64,000 nt of DNA from Tepidicella xavieri (GTDB taxonomy: Bacteria; Pseudomonadota; Gammaproteobacteria; Burkholderiales; Burkholderiaceae_C), in assembly GCF_004363315.1 (NCBI RefSeq), contig NZ_SNYL01000012.1:1-64000 (forward strand), in the 5' to 3' direction. The notes under the pieces are model-generated. The model searched no databases. It saw only the letters and a list, made by a program, of their open reading frames with translations, and was not told the DNA's origin. Both the position numbers and the translations under genes were made by a program. Shown one piece after another: positions 36,882 to 45,559 of this stretch (positions are counted from its first letter, which is position 1; each line of letters starts with the position of its first letter).

Positions 36882-37712
36882 TTGAAGCTGGAACTCGACG
36901 ATCTCACGGCGGGGCATCCGGCCGCCCGCTCCACCGCGCAGCCCGCCTTGCGCCGCATCGCCTTGCAGGTGGCGGCTGGCGAGCAGGTTGCCGTCATCGG
37001 CCCATCGGGAGCGGGCAAGACCACGCTGCTGCAGGTGCTGGCCTGCAGCCTGCCGCCCCGGCAGGGGCGGTTGCGGCTCGACGGGCAGGAGCCTTGGCGC
37101 CTGTCGCGCCGGGCGTTGCAGCGCCTGCGCGGCACGCTCTTTCTGGCCCCGCAAGTGCCGCCGCTGCCGCCGCGCCAGCGTGTGGTCACCGCGGTGCTGG
37201 CGGCACGCCTGCCGGCCATGGGCCTGTGGGACAGCATCCGTTCGCTGTTCTATCCCATCGACATTCCGGCGGCATTCGACGCCCTGGACCGCTTCGATTT
37301 GGGCGATAAGCTCTTTGAGCGGGTGGATCGGCTCTCGGGCGGGGAGCGCCAGCGCGTGGGGCTGGCTCGTGCCTTGCTGGCCCCGGCGCGGCTCTGGCTG
37401 GTGGACGAGCCCCTGTCGGCGCTGGACCCAACTCGTGCCCGCCAGGCCGTGCAGACGCTTACTGAAGGCGCGCGTGACCGTGGCGCCACTCTGGTGGCCA
37501 CGCTGCACCAGGTGGACGTGGCGCTGGCGCATTTTCCGCGCATCGTCGGCATGCGCGACGGCGCGTTGGCCTTCGATCTGCCGGCCGGCGAAGTCACGCG
37601 CGAGCGCTTGGCCCATCTGTACGCCCAGCATGAGCACGAATTGCGTGGCGAAGTGCCTGATCCGTCGCACCATGCGGCAGCGCCCGCGCCGGTGACGCTG
37701 CATTGCCGATGA
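36882..37712 (+). CDS. ABC transporter ATPase (PhnC-like), putative selenate/selenite transport
   Basis: Energising subunit, 276 residues. Walker A is GPSGAGKTTLLQVL, the signature motif LSGGERQRVGLARALL, Walker B LWLVDEPLSALD and the switch His in ATLHQVDVAL. It starts with TTG at 36882; no ATG or GTG lies between the preceding stop and this codon. The end overlaps the first permease by ATGA (37709-37712). Subunit family matches PhnC importers; the substrate is inferred from the adjacent binding protein and the sen genes. Confidence 0.85.
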   Translation: MKLELDDLTAGHPAARSTAQPALRRIALQVAAGEQVAVIGPSGAGKTTLLQVLACSLPPRQGRLRLDGQEPWRLSRRALQRLRGTLFLAPQVPPLPPRQRVVTAVLAARLPAMGLWDSIRSLFYPIDIPAAFDALDRFDLGDKLFERVDRLSGGERQRVGLARALLAPARLWLVDEPLSALDPTRARQAVQTLTEGARDRGATLVATLHQVDVALAHFPRIVGMRDGALAFDLPAGEVTRERLAHLYAQHEHELRGEVPDPSHHAAAPAPVTLHCR

Positions 37713-38560
37713 AGCCGCCCCAGCAGACCCACGCCACCCGGCGTCTTCCCCCCGCACGGGATCCGGCCTGGCTCGGGCGCCTGTTCTGGCTGGGGGCCGC
37801 GCTCGTGGTGCTGTGGCCGTTGCTGCTGGCCACCGAGTTTCGGCCCTGGGTGTTTTTCGAGCCCGAGAACATGCGCGTCAGCGCCCAGTTCATCGGCAGT
37901 TTCTGGCCGCTGGCGCACGATGCCGAGTTCCTGCGCATGGTTTGGCGCGAGACCTGGCGCACGGTGGCCATGGCCACGGCCGGCGTCACGCTGGCGCTGC
38001 TGGTCGCCATCCCCCTGACGTTGCTCAGCACCCATGTGCTTTCGGTCTCTGCCCTGTCCGGGCGCATGGCGTGGGGGCCGTTCTGGCTGCGCCAAGGGGT
38101 GCGATGGCTGCTCATCGTGCTGCGCAGCATTCCTGAACTGGTGTGGGCACTCGTTTTCGTGCGCGTGGTGGGCCTGGGCCCCACGGCCGGGGTGCTGGCC
38201 ATCGCGCTGACCTACGGCGGCATGCTGGGCAAGGTGTATGGGGAAATTCTGGAGAGCGGCGAAACCCATGCCACCGCCACCCTGTTGCGCAATGGCAGCT
38301 CCCGCTTGCAGGCGTTTTTCTACGGCCTGCTGCCCACCAACGCCGCCGAGCTCACCAGCTATACCGTTTACCGTTGGGAGTGCGCCATCCGGTCTTCTGT
38401 GGTGCTGGGCTTCGTTGGCGCTGGGGGTTTGGGGCAACAGCTCGACAATTCGATGAAGATGTTCGAGGGGGGTGAAGTGGCCACCCTGCTGCTGGTGTTC
38501 ATTTTGCTGGTGGCGCTGGCCGATCGCCTCAGCAGCGAACTGCGCAAGGCATTGGGGTGA
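37709..38560 (+). CDS. ABC transporter permease 1 (PhnE-like)
   Basis: Inner-membrane permease of 283 residues with about six membrane segments, the first at LFWLGAALVVLWPLLLA. The transporter-typical stretch LRSIPELVWALVFVRVVGLG and the cytoplasmic coupling loop near GEILESGETHATATLLRNG are present, followed by SSVVLGFVGAGGLGQQLDNS. The ATG at 37709 overlaps the ATPase stop. It is a diverged paralogue of the following gene, so the transporter likely uses a heterodimeric pore. Confidence 0.86.
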   Translation: MKPPQQTHATRRLPPARDPAWLGRLFWLGAALVVLWPLLLATEFRPWVFFEPENMRVSAQFIGSFWPLAHDAEFLRMVWRETWRTVAMATAGVTLALLVAIPLTLLSTHVLSVSALSGRMAWGPFWLRQGVRWLLIVLRSIPELVWALVFVRVVGLGPTAGVLAIALTYGGMLGKVYGEILESGETHATATLLRNGSSRLQAFFYGLLPTNAAELTSYTVYRWECAIRSSVVLGFVGAGGLGQQLDNSMKMFEGGEVATLLLVFILLVALADRLSSELRKALG

Positions 38561-38564
38561 GTGG

Positions 38565-39392
38565 ATGGACAAGCCCCGAGCCGCCAATCCGCCGTATCGC
38601 TTGCCGCCGCGCCTGTTTGACGCGCGCTGCCGGGCCTGCTGGTTCGCGGCCGCTGTGCTGGCGTTGGTGGTGGCCAGTTTCTGGTCGCTGGACTTGCAGT
38701 GGCGCCAGTTCTTCTCTTGGGAGGCCCTGCGCAGCATGGGCCGATTCGCGAGCGAGTTCTTCCCGCCCGACCTGTCGCCGGCCTTTGCGCGCCGGGTGGC
38801 CCTGGCGGCGTGGGAGACGTTGGCCATGTCGGTGGTGGGCACTGGGCTGGCGGCACTGGCTGGCCTGGCGCTGGCTTTGCCCGGCAGCCGCTTGCATCCA
38901 GGGGATCGGGCCTGGGCGCGCGGCCTGACCCGCTGGCTGCTCAACGCCCTGCGTTCCATTCCCGAACTGGTGTGGGCGGCCTTGCTGCTCATCTCGGCGG
39001 GGCTGGGGCCATTGGCCGGCACGCTGGCGCTGGCCATGCACACCACGGGCGTGCTGGGCCGGCTGTTTGCCGAAGCCATCGAAAACGCCCCGGCCGGCCC
39101 TGGCGATGCCCTGCGCGTGCAGGGGATGGGCAACGACCGGGTGTTCCTGTATGCCACCTTGCCGCAAGTGCTACCGCAGCTGTTGAGCTACACGCTCTAT
39201 CGCTGGGAAAACAACATCCGTGCTGCAGCCATTCTGGGGGTGGTGGGGGCTGGTGGTCTGGGGCAGCTGCTGGCCTTCCACATGGGGCTGTTTCAGATCG
39301 ACAAAACGGCCACCGTGCTGGCGGCCATGTTGCTCATGGTGGCGGCGGTGGATGCCGCGAGCCACGGCATCCGCCGTGCGCTGACCCGTTGA
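38565..39392 (+). CDS. ABC transporter permease 2 (PhnE-like)
   Basis: Second permease, 275 residues, paralogous to the preceding one: LRSIPELVWAALLLISAGLG and IRAAAILGVVGAGGLGQLL match at equivalent positions, with the coupling loop FAEAIENAPAGPGDALRVQG. It starts at ATG 38565, five bases after the first permease ends, with GAGTGG upstream as a weak ribosome-binding site. Last gene of the transporter operon; convergent with the CYTH-CHAD gene after an 18-base gap with no clear terminator. Confidence 0.86.
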   Translation: MDKPRAANPPYRLPPRLFDARCRACWFAAAVLALVVASFWSLDLQWRQFFSWEALRSMGRFASEFFPPDLSPAFARRVALAAWETLAMSVVGTGLAALAGLALALPGSRLHPGDRAWARGLTRWLLNALRSIPELVWAALLLISAGLGPLAGTLALAMHTTGVLGRLFAEAIENAPAGPGDALRVQGMGNDRVFLYATLPQVLPQLLSYTLYRWENNIRAAAILGVVGAGGLGQLLAFHMGLFQIDKTATVLAAMLLMVAAVDAASHGIRRALTR

Positions 39393-39410
39393 GCAGGGCG
39401 TGGCGCGGCT

Positions 39411-40955
39411 TTACTCGCGCTGTTGTGCCATGGCCTGTGCCTGCCGGTCCAGGCTCGCGCCCACGCCGCGCAGGAAATACACCAGCCGTTCGGCCGCGCC
39501 CGTGCTTTGCAGGCACGCCGCGGCCTGCCAGGCGTCTCGGGCCTGGCCGATGCGGGTTTGCCAGTCGGTGGCCTCGCCGGCCCAGCGGCTGGCTTGCCGC
39601 TGGCGCTTGCGCGACATGGCGCCGGCCAGGGCCTCGCTGCCATAGCGCAGCCGTTTGGCCAGCAGCCGGGCTTCGTGCAGGCTGGCCAGATCAATGGCGC
39701 CATGTTCCGCGCTGTCGAGCAGGCGATGCAGTTGGCGGTGCCAGCGCTGCAGCCGCTGGCGGGCGGCTTGCCGGCCAAAGCCCTGTCCACCGGCGCCCAT
39801 GCGCCACAGCGCTTCGGCCAATTGCAGCAGCCCGAGTCCGGTGGCGGGGGTGGCGAGCTGCGCGCGCACGGCCCGGCGCTGCGCTTGGCACGCTTGCGCC
39901 AGGCGGTCGATGGCGGCCTGCCATTCGCTGGCCGCGCCTGGCCAGGCGTCGGCCCAGGCCGGCAGGGTTTCGGTGCGCGCCACGTCCAGATTGCGCTGCT
40001 CGCCCAGCGCTTGCAGCAGAGGCCGCAGGGGCGCATGATCGATGGGCCATGGCCACCAGGGCCGCAGCAGCTTTTCCATGCTGCGCCAGCGCCGCCAGCC
40101 GACGCGGGCCTGGTGCACCAGTTCCGGGGCATCGGCGTGCCACAGGGCTTCGAGGTTGCGGGTGAACTGTTCCAGCATGTCAGCCATGGCCCGTTGGGCC
40201 AGCGCCCAGGGCGTCTCGCCGTCCCGCGGTAGCAGGCGGGCGGCCTTGGTCACGCCGTGCAGGGTGCCGTCGGCCAGTGCCTGGGCGCGTTCGGCCTTGC
40301 TGCGGCTCGATGGCAGGCAGGGAACGCGAGCGGCCAACTCCCGTGCCAGATCGAACAGCGCCGCCGGGTCGCCCTGGATCAACTCCAGCTCCAGCTCGGC
40401 AAAGGCGTCCATGCGCCCGCTGGCTTTGGCCACGCCCGCGTCGAAGGCCACTTCCACCACGCTGCCATCGCGTCGGCGTACCCGCCAGGTGGTGCGCTCG
40501 CAGCGCGTCTCGAAGCTCGGCTGCAACCGCTCAAACCATTGATCTGCCGGGTCCAGCGTCTCCCAGGCCGTTCCTTGCAGGGCAGCGCGCTGCAACTGAC
40601 CGTCCGGCACATCGGTTTCCCACTCGCCCCGCTGGCTCAAGCCGCCCTGGGCGAGCCCAGCGGTTTTGAGGGTCTGCTTCCATGGGCCGGCCGCGCCGTC
40701 GCCGGGCGGGGCGTCGAGCGTTTGGCGCAGCCGCAAAGCGCAGCGGTGTTGGCGCAGTTGCTGATCGGGCGTGTCGAAGTAGCGGTTGACCAGCCAGCGG
40801 CGCAGAGCCCGCCGCCGCGCCAGACTCGGGCTGCGGGCGATGCGCTGACGCGCCTCGTCGGGCGGCAAGCCCAACACCAGCAATTTGAGCTCGACTTCCA
40901 CGGGATGGGGTGCTGCCGGGCTGGCGGCAGGGGTATGCGACGGTTTTGGAGCCAT
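39411..40955 (-). CDS. CYTH and CHAD domain protein
   Basis: 514 residues. The N-terminal CYTH (triphosphate tunnel) domain has the defining ExExK as [30 protein letters not shown] and [19 protein letters not shown], suggesting hydrolysis of inorganic triphosphate as in YgiF. The C-terminal CHAD domain is a His-rich helical module ([39 protein letters not shown]) that binds polyphosphate in studied cases. The start is ATG 40955 (MAPKPSHTP). Divergent from argB with a 59-base gap. Biological role in this organism is unknown. Confidence 0.88.
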   Translation of the reverse strand: MAPKPSHTPAASPAAPHPVEVELKLLVLGLPPDEARQRIARSPSLARRRALRRWLVNRYFDTPDQQLRQHRCALRLRQTLDAPPGDGAAGPWKQTLKTAGLAQGGLSQRGEWETDVPDGQLQRAALQGTAWETLDPADQWFERLQPSFETRCERTTWRVRRRDGSVVEVAFDAGVAKASGRMDAFAELELELIQGDPAALFDLARELAARVPCLPSSRSKAERAQALADGTLHGVTKAARLLPRDGETPWALAQRAMADMLEQFTRNLEALWHADAPELVHQARVGWRRWRSMEKLLRPWWPWPIDHAPLRPLLQALGEQRNLDVARTETLPAWADAWPGAASEWQAAIDRLAQACQAQRRAVRAQLATPATGLGLLQLAEALWRMGAGGQGFGRQAARQRLQRWHRQLHRLLDSAEHGAIDLASLHEARLLAKRLRYGSEALAGAMSRKRQRQASRWAGEATDWQTRIGQARDAWQAAACLQSTGAAERLVYFLRGVGASLDRQAQAMAQQRE

Positions 40956-41014
40956 GGCGTGTTTGTACCCGGTTTGCGGCACAATTTGAACCAACCCATC
41001 CCTCATTGGCCATC

Positions 41015-41917
41015 ATGACCCACACCCCCCGCGACACCTCCCACATCCAGCCGCGTGACCGCGCCGAAATCCTGGCCCAGGCGCTGCCCTACATCCGCAA
41101 GTACCACGGCAAGACCATGGTCATCAAATACGGCGGCAATGCCATGACCGACCCCGAGTTGCAGGCCGCCTTTGCCGAGGACGTGGTGCTGCTCAAGCTG
41201 GTGGGCATCAACCCGGTGGTGGTGCACGGTGGCGGCCCGCAGATCGAAGGGCTGCTCAAGCGCCTGGGCAAGCAGGGGCAATTCATCCAGGGCATGCGCG
41301 TGACCGACGCGGAAACCATGGAAGTGGTCGAATGGGTGCTGGCGGGCGAGGTGCAGCAGGACATTGTGGGCCTGATCAACCGCGCTGGTGGCAAAGCCGT
41401 GGGCCTGACCGGCCGCGACGGGGCCATGATCCATGCCCGCAAGCTGCGCATGGTCGACCAAGCCGACCCGACCAAGGAGCACGACGTGGGGCAGGTCGGC
41501 GACATCGTCGGCATCGACCCCAGCGTGGTCAAAGCCTTGCAGGAAGACCAGTTCATTCCCGTGGTCAGCCCGATTGGCTTTGGTGAGCAGAACGAAAGCT
41601 ACAACATCAATGCCGATGTGGTGGCTGCCAAGCTCGCCACGGTATTGCAAGCGGAAAAACTGCTCATGCTGACCAACATTCCCGGCGTGCTGGACAAGCA
41701 GGGCCAGTTGCTGCCGACGCTGACCATGCGCCAGATCGACGAACTCATGGCCGACGGCACCATCAGCGGCGGCATGATTCCCAAGCTGGCTGGCGCCATC
41801 GATGCGGCGCGCAGTGGGGTGAATGCGGTGCACATCATCGATGGGCGCGTGCCTCATGCCATGTTGCTCGAAATCCTGAGCGACCAGGCCTTCGGCACGA
41901 TGATCCGCTCTCACTGA
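41015..41917 (+). CDS. argB: Acetylglutamate kinase
   Basis: Phosphorylates N-acetylglutamate, the second committed step of arginine synthesis. The 300-residue amino-acid-kinase-fold protein shows [30 protein letters not shown], the acetylglutamate region [28 protein letters not shown] and the C-terminal [13 protein letters not shown]. An N-terminal extension of about 25 residues before the kinase core is present, the type that in arginine-sensitive enzymes builds the hexamer, so feedback inhibition is possible. It is followed six bases later by slmA. Confidence 0.96.
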   Translation: MTHTPRDTSHIQPRDRAEILAQALPYIRKYHGKTMVIKYGGNAMTDPELQAAFAEDVVLLKLVGINPVVVHGGGPQIEGLLKRLGKQGQFIQGMRVTDAETMEVVEWVLAGEVQQDIVGLINRAGGKAVGLTGRDGAMIHARKLRMVDQADPTKEHDVGQVGDIVGIDPSVVKALQEDQFIPVVSPIGFGEQNESYNINADVVAAKLATVLQAEKLLMLTNIPGVLDKQGQLLPTLTMRQIDELMADGTISGGMIPKLAGAIDAARSGVNAVHIIDGRVPHAMLLEILSDQAFGTMIRSH

Positions 41918-41923
41918 GCCGCC

Positions 41924-42496
41924 ATGAGCACGCCGCGGCCTCAGCCCGGAGAGCGGCGCTTGCAGATTTTGCAAGCCCTGGCCGACATGCTGCAGGCCCC
42001 GGGTGGCGAGCGGGTCACGACCGCGGCGCTGGCGGCGCGGCTCGGCGTCAGCGAAGCGGCGCTCTACCGCCATTTCGCCAGCAAGGCGCAGATGTTCGAT
42101 GCCCTCATCGAGTTCATCGAAACCAGCGTCTTTGGCCTCATCCAGCAGGTGACCGATCGCGAGCCACAGCCCCAGGCCCAGACCCGTCTCATCGTCACCC
42201 TGCTGTTTCAGTTCGCCGAAAAAAATCCCGGGATGGCGCGTGTCATGGCGGGCGACGCGCTGGTGCTGGAGCACGAGCGCCTCATGGCACGCATGGAGCT
42301 GTTCTGGGACAAGTTCGAATCCGCGCTCAAGCAGCGACTGCGCGAAGCGCAACACCCGCAGGCGGTGGCCCTGGCGGGCGTTTTGTCAGCCCTGGCGCAG
42401 TCACGCTTGCAGCGTTATGCGCGCAGTGGGTGGCGGCGCCCGCCCAGCGAACGCCTGTCTGAAGTCTGGCCGCTCTTTTTCGACAATCTAGGGTAA
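41924..42496 (+). CDS. slmA: Nucleoid occlusion factor SlmA (TetR family)
   Basis: TetR-fold DNA-binding protein of 190 residues that in SlmA blocks FtsZ assembly over the nucleoid. The N-terminal helix-turn-helix is VTTAALAARLGVSEAALYRHFASKAQMFDALIEF, described here by its parts: TAALAARLGVSEAALYRHF then KAQMFDALIEF. The C-terminal part has FAEKNPGMARVMAGDALVLE and LFWDKFESALKQRLREA, as in SlmA orthologues. argB-slmA adjacency is common in betaproteobacteria. The stop codon lies inside the inverted repeat at 42488-42503. Confidence 0.88.
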   Translation: MSTPRPQPGERRLQILQALADMLQAPGGERVTTAALAARLGVSEAALYRHFASKAQMFDALIEFIETSVFGLIQQVTDREPQPQAQTRLIVTLLFQFAEKNPGMARVMAGDALVLEHERLMARMELFWDKFESALKQRLREAQHPQAVALAGVLSALAQSRLQRYARSGWRRPPSERLSEVWPLFFDNLG

Positions 42497-42503
42497 ACCC
42501 TAG
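42488..42503. repeat. Inverted repeat spanning the slmA stop
   Basis: CTAGGGTAAACCCTAG has perfect seven-base arms around AA, with the slmA TAA at its centre. No T-run follows. It is 78 bases upstream of the TetR gene and could be an operator or promoter element for the beta-oxidation region; that role is inference. Confidence 0.4.
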
Positions 42504-42553
42504 TGTTGGGCGGACGCCCATGTCTTGACGCTGTCACAGTCCTGTCTAAAATA

Positions 42554-42565
42554 GAACGATCGTTC
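42554..42565. promoter_or_regulatory. Palindromic operator of the TetR/beta-oxidation cluster
   Basis: GAACGATCGTTC is a perfect 12-base palindrome in an AT-rich setting, ending 15 bases before the TetR start at 42581. Its location between promoter and start, and its ACGATCGT core, fit an autoregulatory TetR-type site. Confidence 0.6.
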
Positions 42566-42580
42566 GTTTTATTTTTTGAC

Positions 42581-43213
42581 ATGACCGCTGTCGTCCGCCG
42601 CCGTACCGCCGCCCCTGCCCGCGCTGCGCACAAAGGCCAGCAGACCAAGGCCGCCATCATCGATGCCGCCTTGGCGCTGGCCTCGCAAGTCGGGCTGGAG
42701 GGGCTGAGCATCGGCGCCATTGCCGAAGTCATGCAAATGAGCAAGTCTGGCGTGTTTGCCCACTTCGGCTCGCGCGAGGAATTGCAAATCTCCGTGGTCC
42801 GCGAGTATCACGACCGTTTTGAGCGCGAAGTGTTCTATCCCGCGCTTCAAGAGCCCCGTGGGCTGCCCCGCTTGCGCAAGCTGTTCGACAACTGGATGCG
42901 CCAGACCTCGGCCGAGATCGACTCGGGCTGCATCTACATCAGCGGAGCCGTCGAATTCGACGACCGGCCTGGCCCGGTGCGGGACGCGCTGGTCGAGACG
43001 GTCAACACCTGGCAGGCCGCCATACACCGCGCGGTGCAGCTGGCCATCGCCGAAAAGCATCTCAAGGCCGACGCCGACGCCGCCCAGATCGCCTTCGAAA
43101 TCCACGGCCTCATCCTGGCCCTGCACTACGAAGCCCGTTTCCTGCGCAACCCCATGGGGTTGCAACGCGCCCGCCAGGGGTTTGACAACATCCTGGCGCG
43201 CAACCTTCCCTGA
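42581..43213 (+). CDS. TetR-family regulator of the beta-oxidation cluster
   Basis: 210-residue TetR protein. The DNA-binding part is TKAAIIDAALALASQVGLEG, SIGAIAEVMQMSKSGVFAHF and GSREELQISVVREY; the C-terminal domain (WMRQTSAEIDSGCIYISGA, AFEIHGLILALHYEARFL) belongs to the TetR_C class often found with fatty-acid genes. It stands 36 bases upstream of an acyl-CoA dehydrogenase in the same direction and has a palindrome before its start. It probably represses the operon and senses an acyl-CoA; the ligand is inference. Confidence 0.85.
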   Translation: MTAVVRRRTAAPARAAHKGQQTKAAIIDAALALASQVGLEGLSIGAIAEVMQMSKSGVFAHFGSREELQISVVREYHDRFEREVFYPALQEPRGLPRLRKLFDNWMRQTSAEIDSGCIYISGAVEFDDRPGPVRDALVETVNTWQAAIHRAVQLAIAEKHLKADADAAQIAFEIHGLILALHYEARFLRNPMGLQRARQGFDNILARNLP

Positions 43214-43249
43214 GTCATCCCTTCGCCACCTTCCACCTAGGAGACCACC

Positions 43250-45046
43250 ATGCCTACCTACACCCCTCCGCTGCGCGACATGCAATTCGTGCTGCACGAA
43301 GTGTTCAACGTCGTCGAAGAACTCAAGGTGTGCCCGCCGCATGCCGAGGTGGACGCCGACACCATCAATGCCGTGTTGGAAGAGGGCGGAAAATTTGCCG
43401 CCGAGGTGGCTTTCCCGCTCAACCTCAGCGGCGACCAGGAAGGCTGCACGCTGGACAAAGCCACCCATGAGGTCAAGGCCCCCAAGGGCTTCAAAGAGGC
43501 CTACAAGACTTACATCGAGGGTGGCTGGCCTGCGCTGAGCTGCGATCCCGAGTACGGCGGCCAGGGCCTGCCCTTCGTGGTGAACCAGGCCTTCTACGAG
43601 ATGCTCAACAGCGCCAACCAGGCCTGGACCATGTACCCCGGCCTGAGCCATGGCGCTTACGAGTGTCTGCACGCCCACGGCACCGAGGCACAGAAAAAAC
43701 TGTATCTGCCCAAGCTGGTCAGCGGAGAGTGGACCGGCACCATGTGCCTGACCGAGCCCCATTGCGGTACCGACCTGGGCCTGCTGCGCACCAAGGCCGA
43801 GCCGCAGCCCGATGGCACCTACAAGCTCACCGGGCAAAAGATTTTCATCTCCGCCGGCGAGCACGACCTGGCCGAGAATATTGTCCACTTGGTGCTGGCC
43901 CGCCTGCCCGATGCGCCCCAAGGCAGCAAAGGCATCAGCCTCTTCTTGGTGCCCAAGTTCCACGTCAAGGCCGACGGCTCGCTGGGCGAGCGCAATGGCA
44001 TCTACTGCGGCGGCATCGAGCACAAAATGGGCATCCACGGCAACGCCACCTGCCAGATGATCCTGGACGGGGCCGTCGGCACCCTGGTGGGCCAACCCAA
44101 CAAGGGGCTGCAGGCCATGTTCGTGATGATGAACGCCGCCCGCCTGGGCGTGGGCAACCAGTCCGTGGGCCTGACCGAAGTCGCGTTTCAGAATGCGTTG
44201 GCCTACGCCAAGGACCGCATCCAAATGCGCAGCTTGAGCGGCGCCAAGGCCAAGGACAAGCCGGCCGACCCCATCATCGTGCACCCGGACGTGCGCAAGA
44301 TGCTGCTGACGGCCAAAGCCTACGCCGAAGGCGGCCGTGCGCTGCTGACTTTCTGCGCCCTGCTGCTCGACAAAGAGCTGCACCATCCCGATGAGAAAGT
44401 GCGCCAAGACAGCGCCGACCTGCTGGCCCTGCTCACCCCCATTGCCAAGGCCTTCCTGACCGACAACGGCTTCGAGGCCACCAACCACTGCCTGCAAGTC
44501 TTTGGCGGCCACGGCTACATCAAGGAATGGGGCATGGAGCAGTACGTGCGCGATGCCCGCATCAACATGATCTACGAAGGCACCAACACCGTGCAGAGCC
44601 TGGACCTGCTGGGCCGCAAGGTGCTGGCCAACAACGGCGCCACGTTGAAGAAATTCGGCAAGTTGGTCGCCGCGCTGGTGGAAGAAGAAGGCGTCAACGA
44701 GAAGATGGCCGAGTTCATCAATCCGCTGGCCTACCTGGGCGAGCAGATGACCAAGTTCACCACTGAAATCGGCTTCCGCGGGTTCCAGAATCCCGACGAG
44801 GTCGGCGCTGCGGCGGTTCCCTACCTGCGGGTGGCCGGGCACCTGGTGTTTGGCTACTTCTTTGCCCGCATGGCCTCGGTGGCGCTCAAGGCTATCGCCG
44901 CCGGCAGCACCGATCCCTTCTACACCGCCAAGCTGCAGACGGCCCGCTTCTATTTCGCCAAGCTCTTCCCCGAGACGGCGACCCTCATGCGCGTGGCCCG
45001 CGCTGGCAGCCAAGTCCTCATGGACACCGACGCCGCCCTGGCTTGA
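43250..45046 (+). CDS. Acyl-CoA dehydrogenase with C-terminal extension
   Basis: FAD-dependent oxidation of acyl-CoA to enoyl-CoA, first step of beta-oxidation. At 598 residues it is longer than short-chain enzymes (about 380) and has the extra C-terminal helical domain of the AcdA/FadE5-like group. Motifs seen: SNANQ-like MLNSANQAWTMYPGLSHGA, the flavin region MCLTEPHCGTDLGLLRTKA, FGGHGYIKEWGMEQYVRDA and the catalytic-glutamate region MIYEGTNTVQSLDLLG. AGGAG of the leader CCACCTAGGAGAC (43233-43245) precedes the ATG. First enzyme of the operon. Confidence 0.93.
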   Translation: MPTYTPPLRDMQFVLHEVFNVVEELKVCPPHAEVDADTINAVLEEGGKFAAEVAFPLNLSGDQEGCTLDKATHEVKAPKGFKEAYKTYIEGGWPALSCDPEYGGQGLPFVVNQAFYEMLNSANQAWTMYPGLSHGAYECLHAHGTEAQKKLYLPKLVSGEWTGTMCLTEPHCGTDLGLLRTKAEPQPDGTYKLTGQKIFISAGEHDLAENIVHLVLARLPDAPQGSKGISLFLVPKFHVKADGSLGERNGIYCGGIEHKMGIHGNATCQMILDGAVGTLVGQPNKGLQAMFVMMNAARLGVGNQSVGLTEVAFQNALAYAKDRIQMRSLSGAKAKDKPADPIIVHPDVRKMLLTAKAYAEGGRALLTFCALLLDKELHHPDEKVRQDSADLLALLTPIAKAFLTDNGFEATNHCLQVFGGHGYIKEWGMEQYVRDARINMIYEGTNTVQSLDLLGRKVLANNGATLKKFGKLVAALVEEEGVNEKMAEFINPLAYLGEQMTKFTTEIGFRGFQNPDEVGAAAVPYLRVAGHLVFGYFFARMASVALKAIAAGSTDPFYTAKLQTARFYFAKLFPETATLMRVARAGSQVLMDTDAALA

Positions 45047-45075
45047 ACCTTCACCCATCCACCTAGGAGACGCAC

Positions 45076-45525
45076 ATGAAGCTGCTGCACGCGAAATCTG
45101 CCCTGGCCTTGCTGGCCGGCTGGACCCTGTCGGCCTGTGCTTGGGCGCAGCTCACCCCGGTGGGCACCTGGCACTCGATCGATGACAAGACCAAGGAAAT
45201 CAAGTCCGAGATCGTGATCAGTGAACAGCAGGGGCAGCTGACGGGCCGCATCACCAAGCTGCTGCGTGCCGGCGCCGACCAGAACGCCCGCTGCACCGAG
45301 TGCACCGACGACCGCAAGGACCAGCCCCTGATTGGCCTGGAAATCATCCGCGGCGCCAAGCAGGTCGAGGGCAAGGCGGTGTGGGAAGGTGGCCGCATCC
45401 TCGATCCCGAAAACGGCAAGACCTACAACCTGCGCCTGACCCCGGTCGAAGGTGGCCAGAAACTGGAAGTCCGGGGCTCCATCGGCCCCTTCGGCCGAAC
45501 CCAGACCTGGGTGCGCGTGCAGTGA
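45076..45525 (+). CDS. DUF2147 exported protein
   Basis: 149 residues. Signal peptide LALLAGWTLSACAWAQ, cleavage near AWA; the mature part is a DUF2147 domain (VGTWHSIDDKTKEIKSEIVI, GRITKLLR, NARCTECTDDRKDQPLIGLE, WEGGRILDPENGKTYN) predicted as a small beta-barrel in the periplasm. The Cys pair C-x2-C is usual for this family. It sits between the acyl-CoA dehydrogenase and the FadB-like gene and has the same leader CCACCTAGGAGAC (45059-45071) as the dehydrogenase. A role in fatty-acid use is suggested only by context. Confidence 0.87.
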   Translation: MKLLHAKSALALLAGWTLSACAWAQLTPVGTWHSIDDKTKEIKSEIVISEQQGQLTGRITKLLRAGADQNARCTECTDDRKDQPLIGLEIIRGAKQVEGKAVWEGGRILDPENGKTYNLRLTPVEGGQKLEVRGSIGPFGRTQTWVRVQ

Positions 45526-45559
45526 CGCGGCTGGCTCCGCACAATCCCAAGGAATCGAT

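Noticed and set aside
35979-39392. Phosphonate importer PhnDCE
   Set aside because: Subunit families fit, but there are no phosphonate-lyase genes and the neighbours are selenium genes; retained as a putative selenium-oxyanion importer with phosphonate as the alternative.
42569-45058. 829-codon open frame antisense to the TetR and acyl-CoA dehydrogenase genes
   Set aside because: Spans two genes on the other strand, without motifs.
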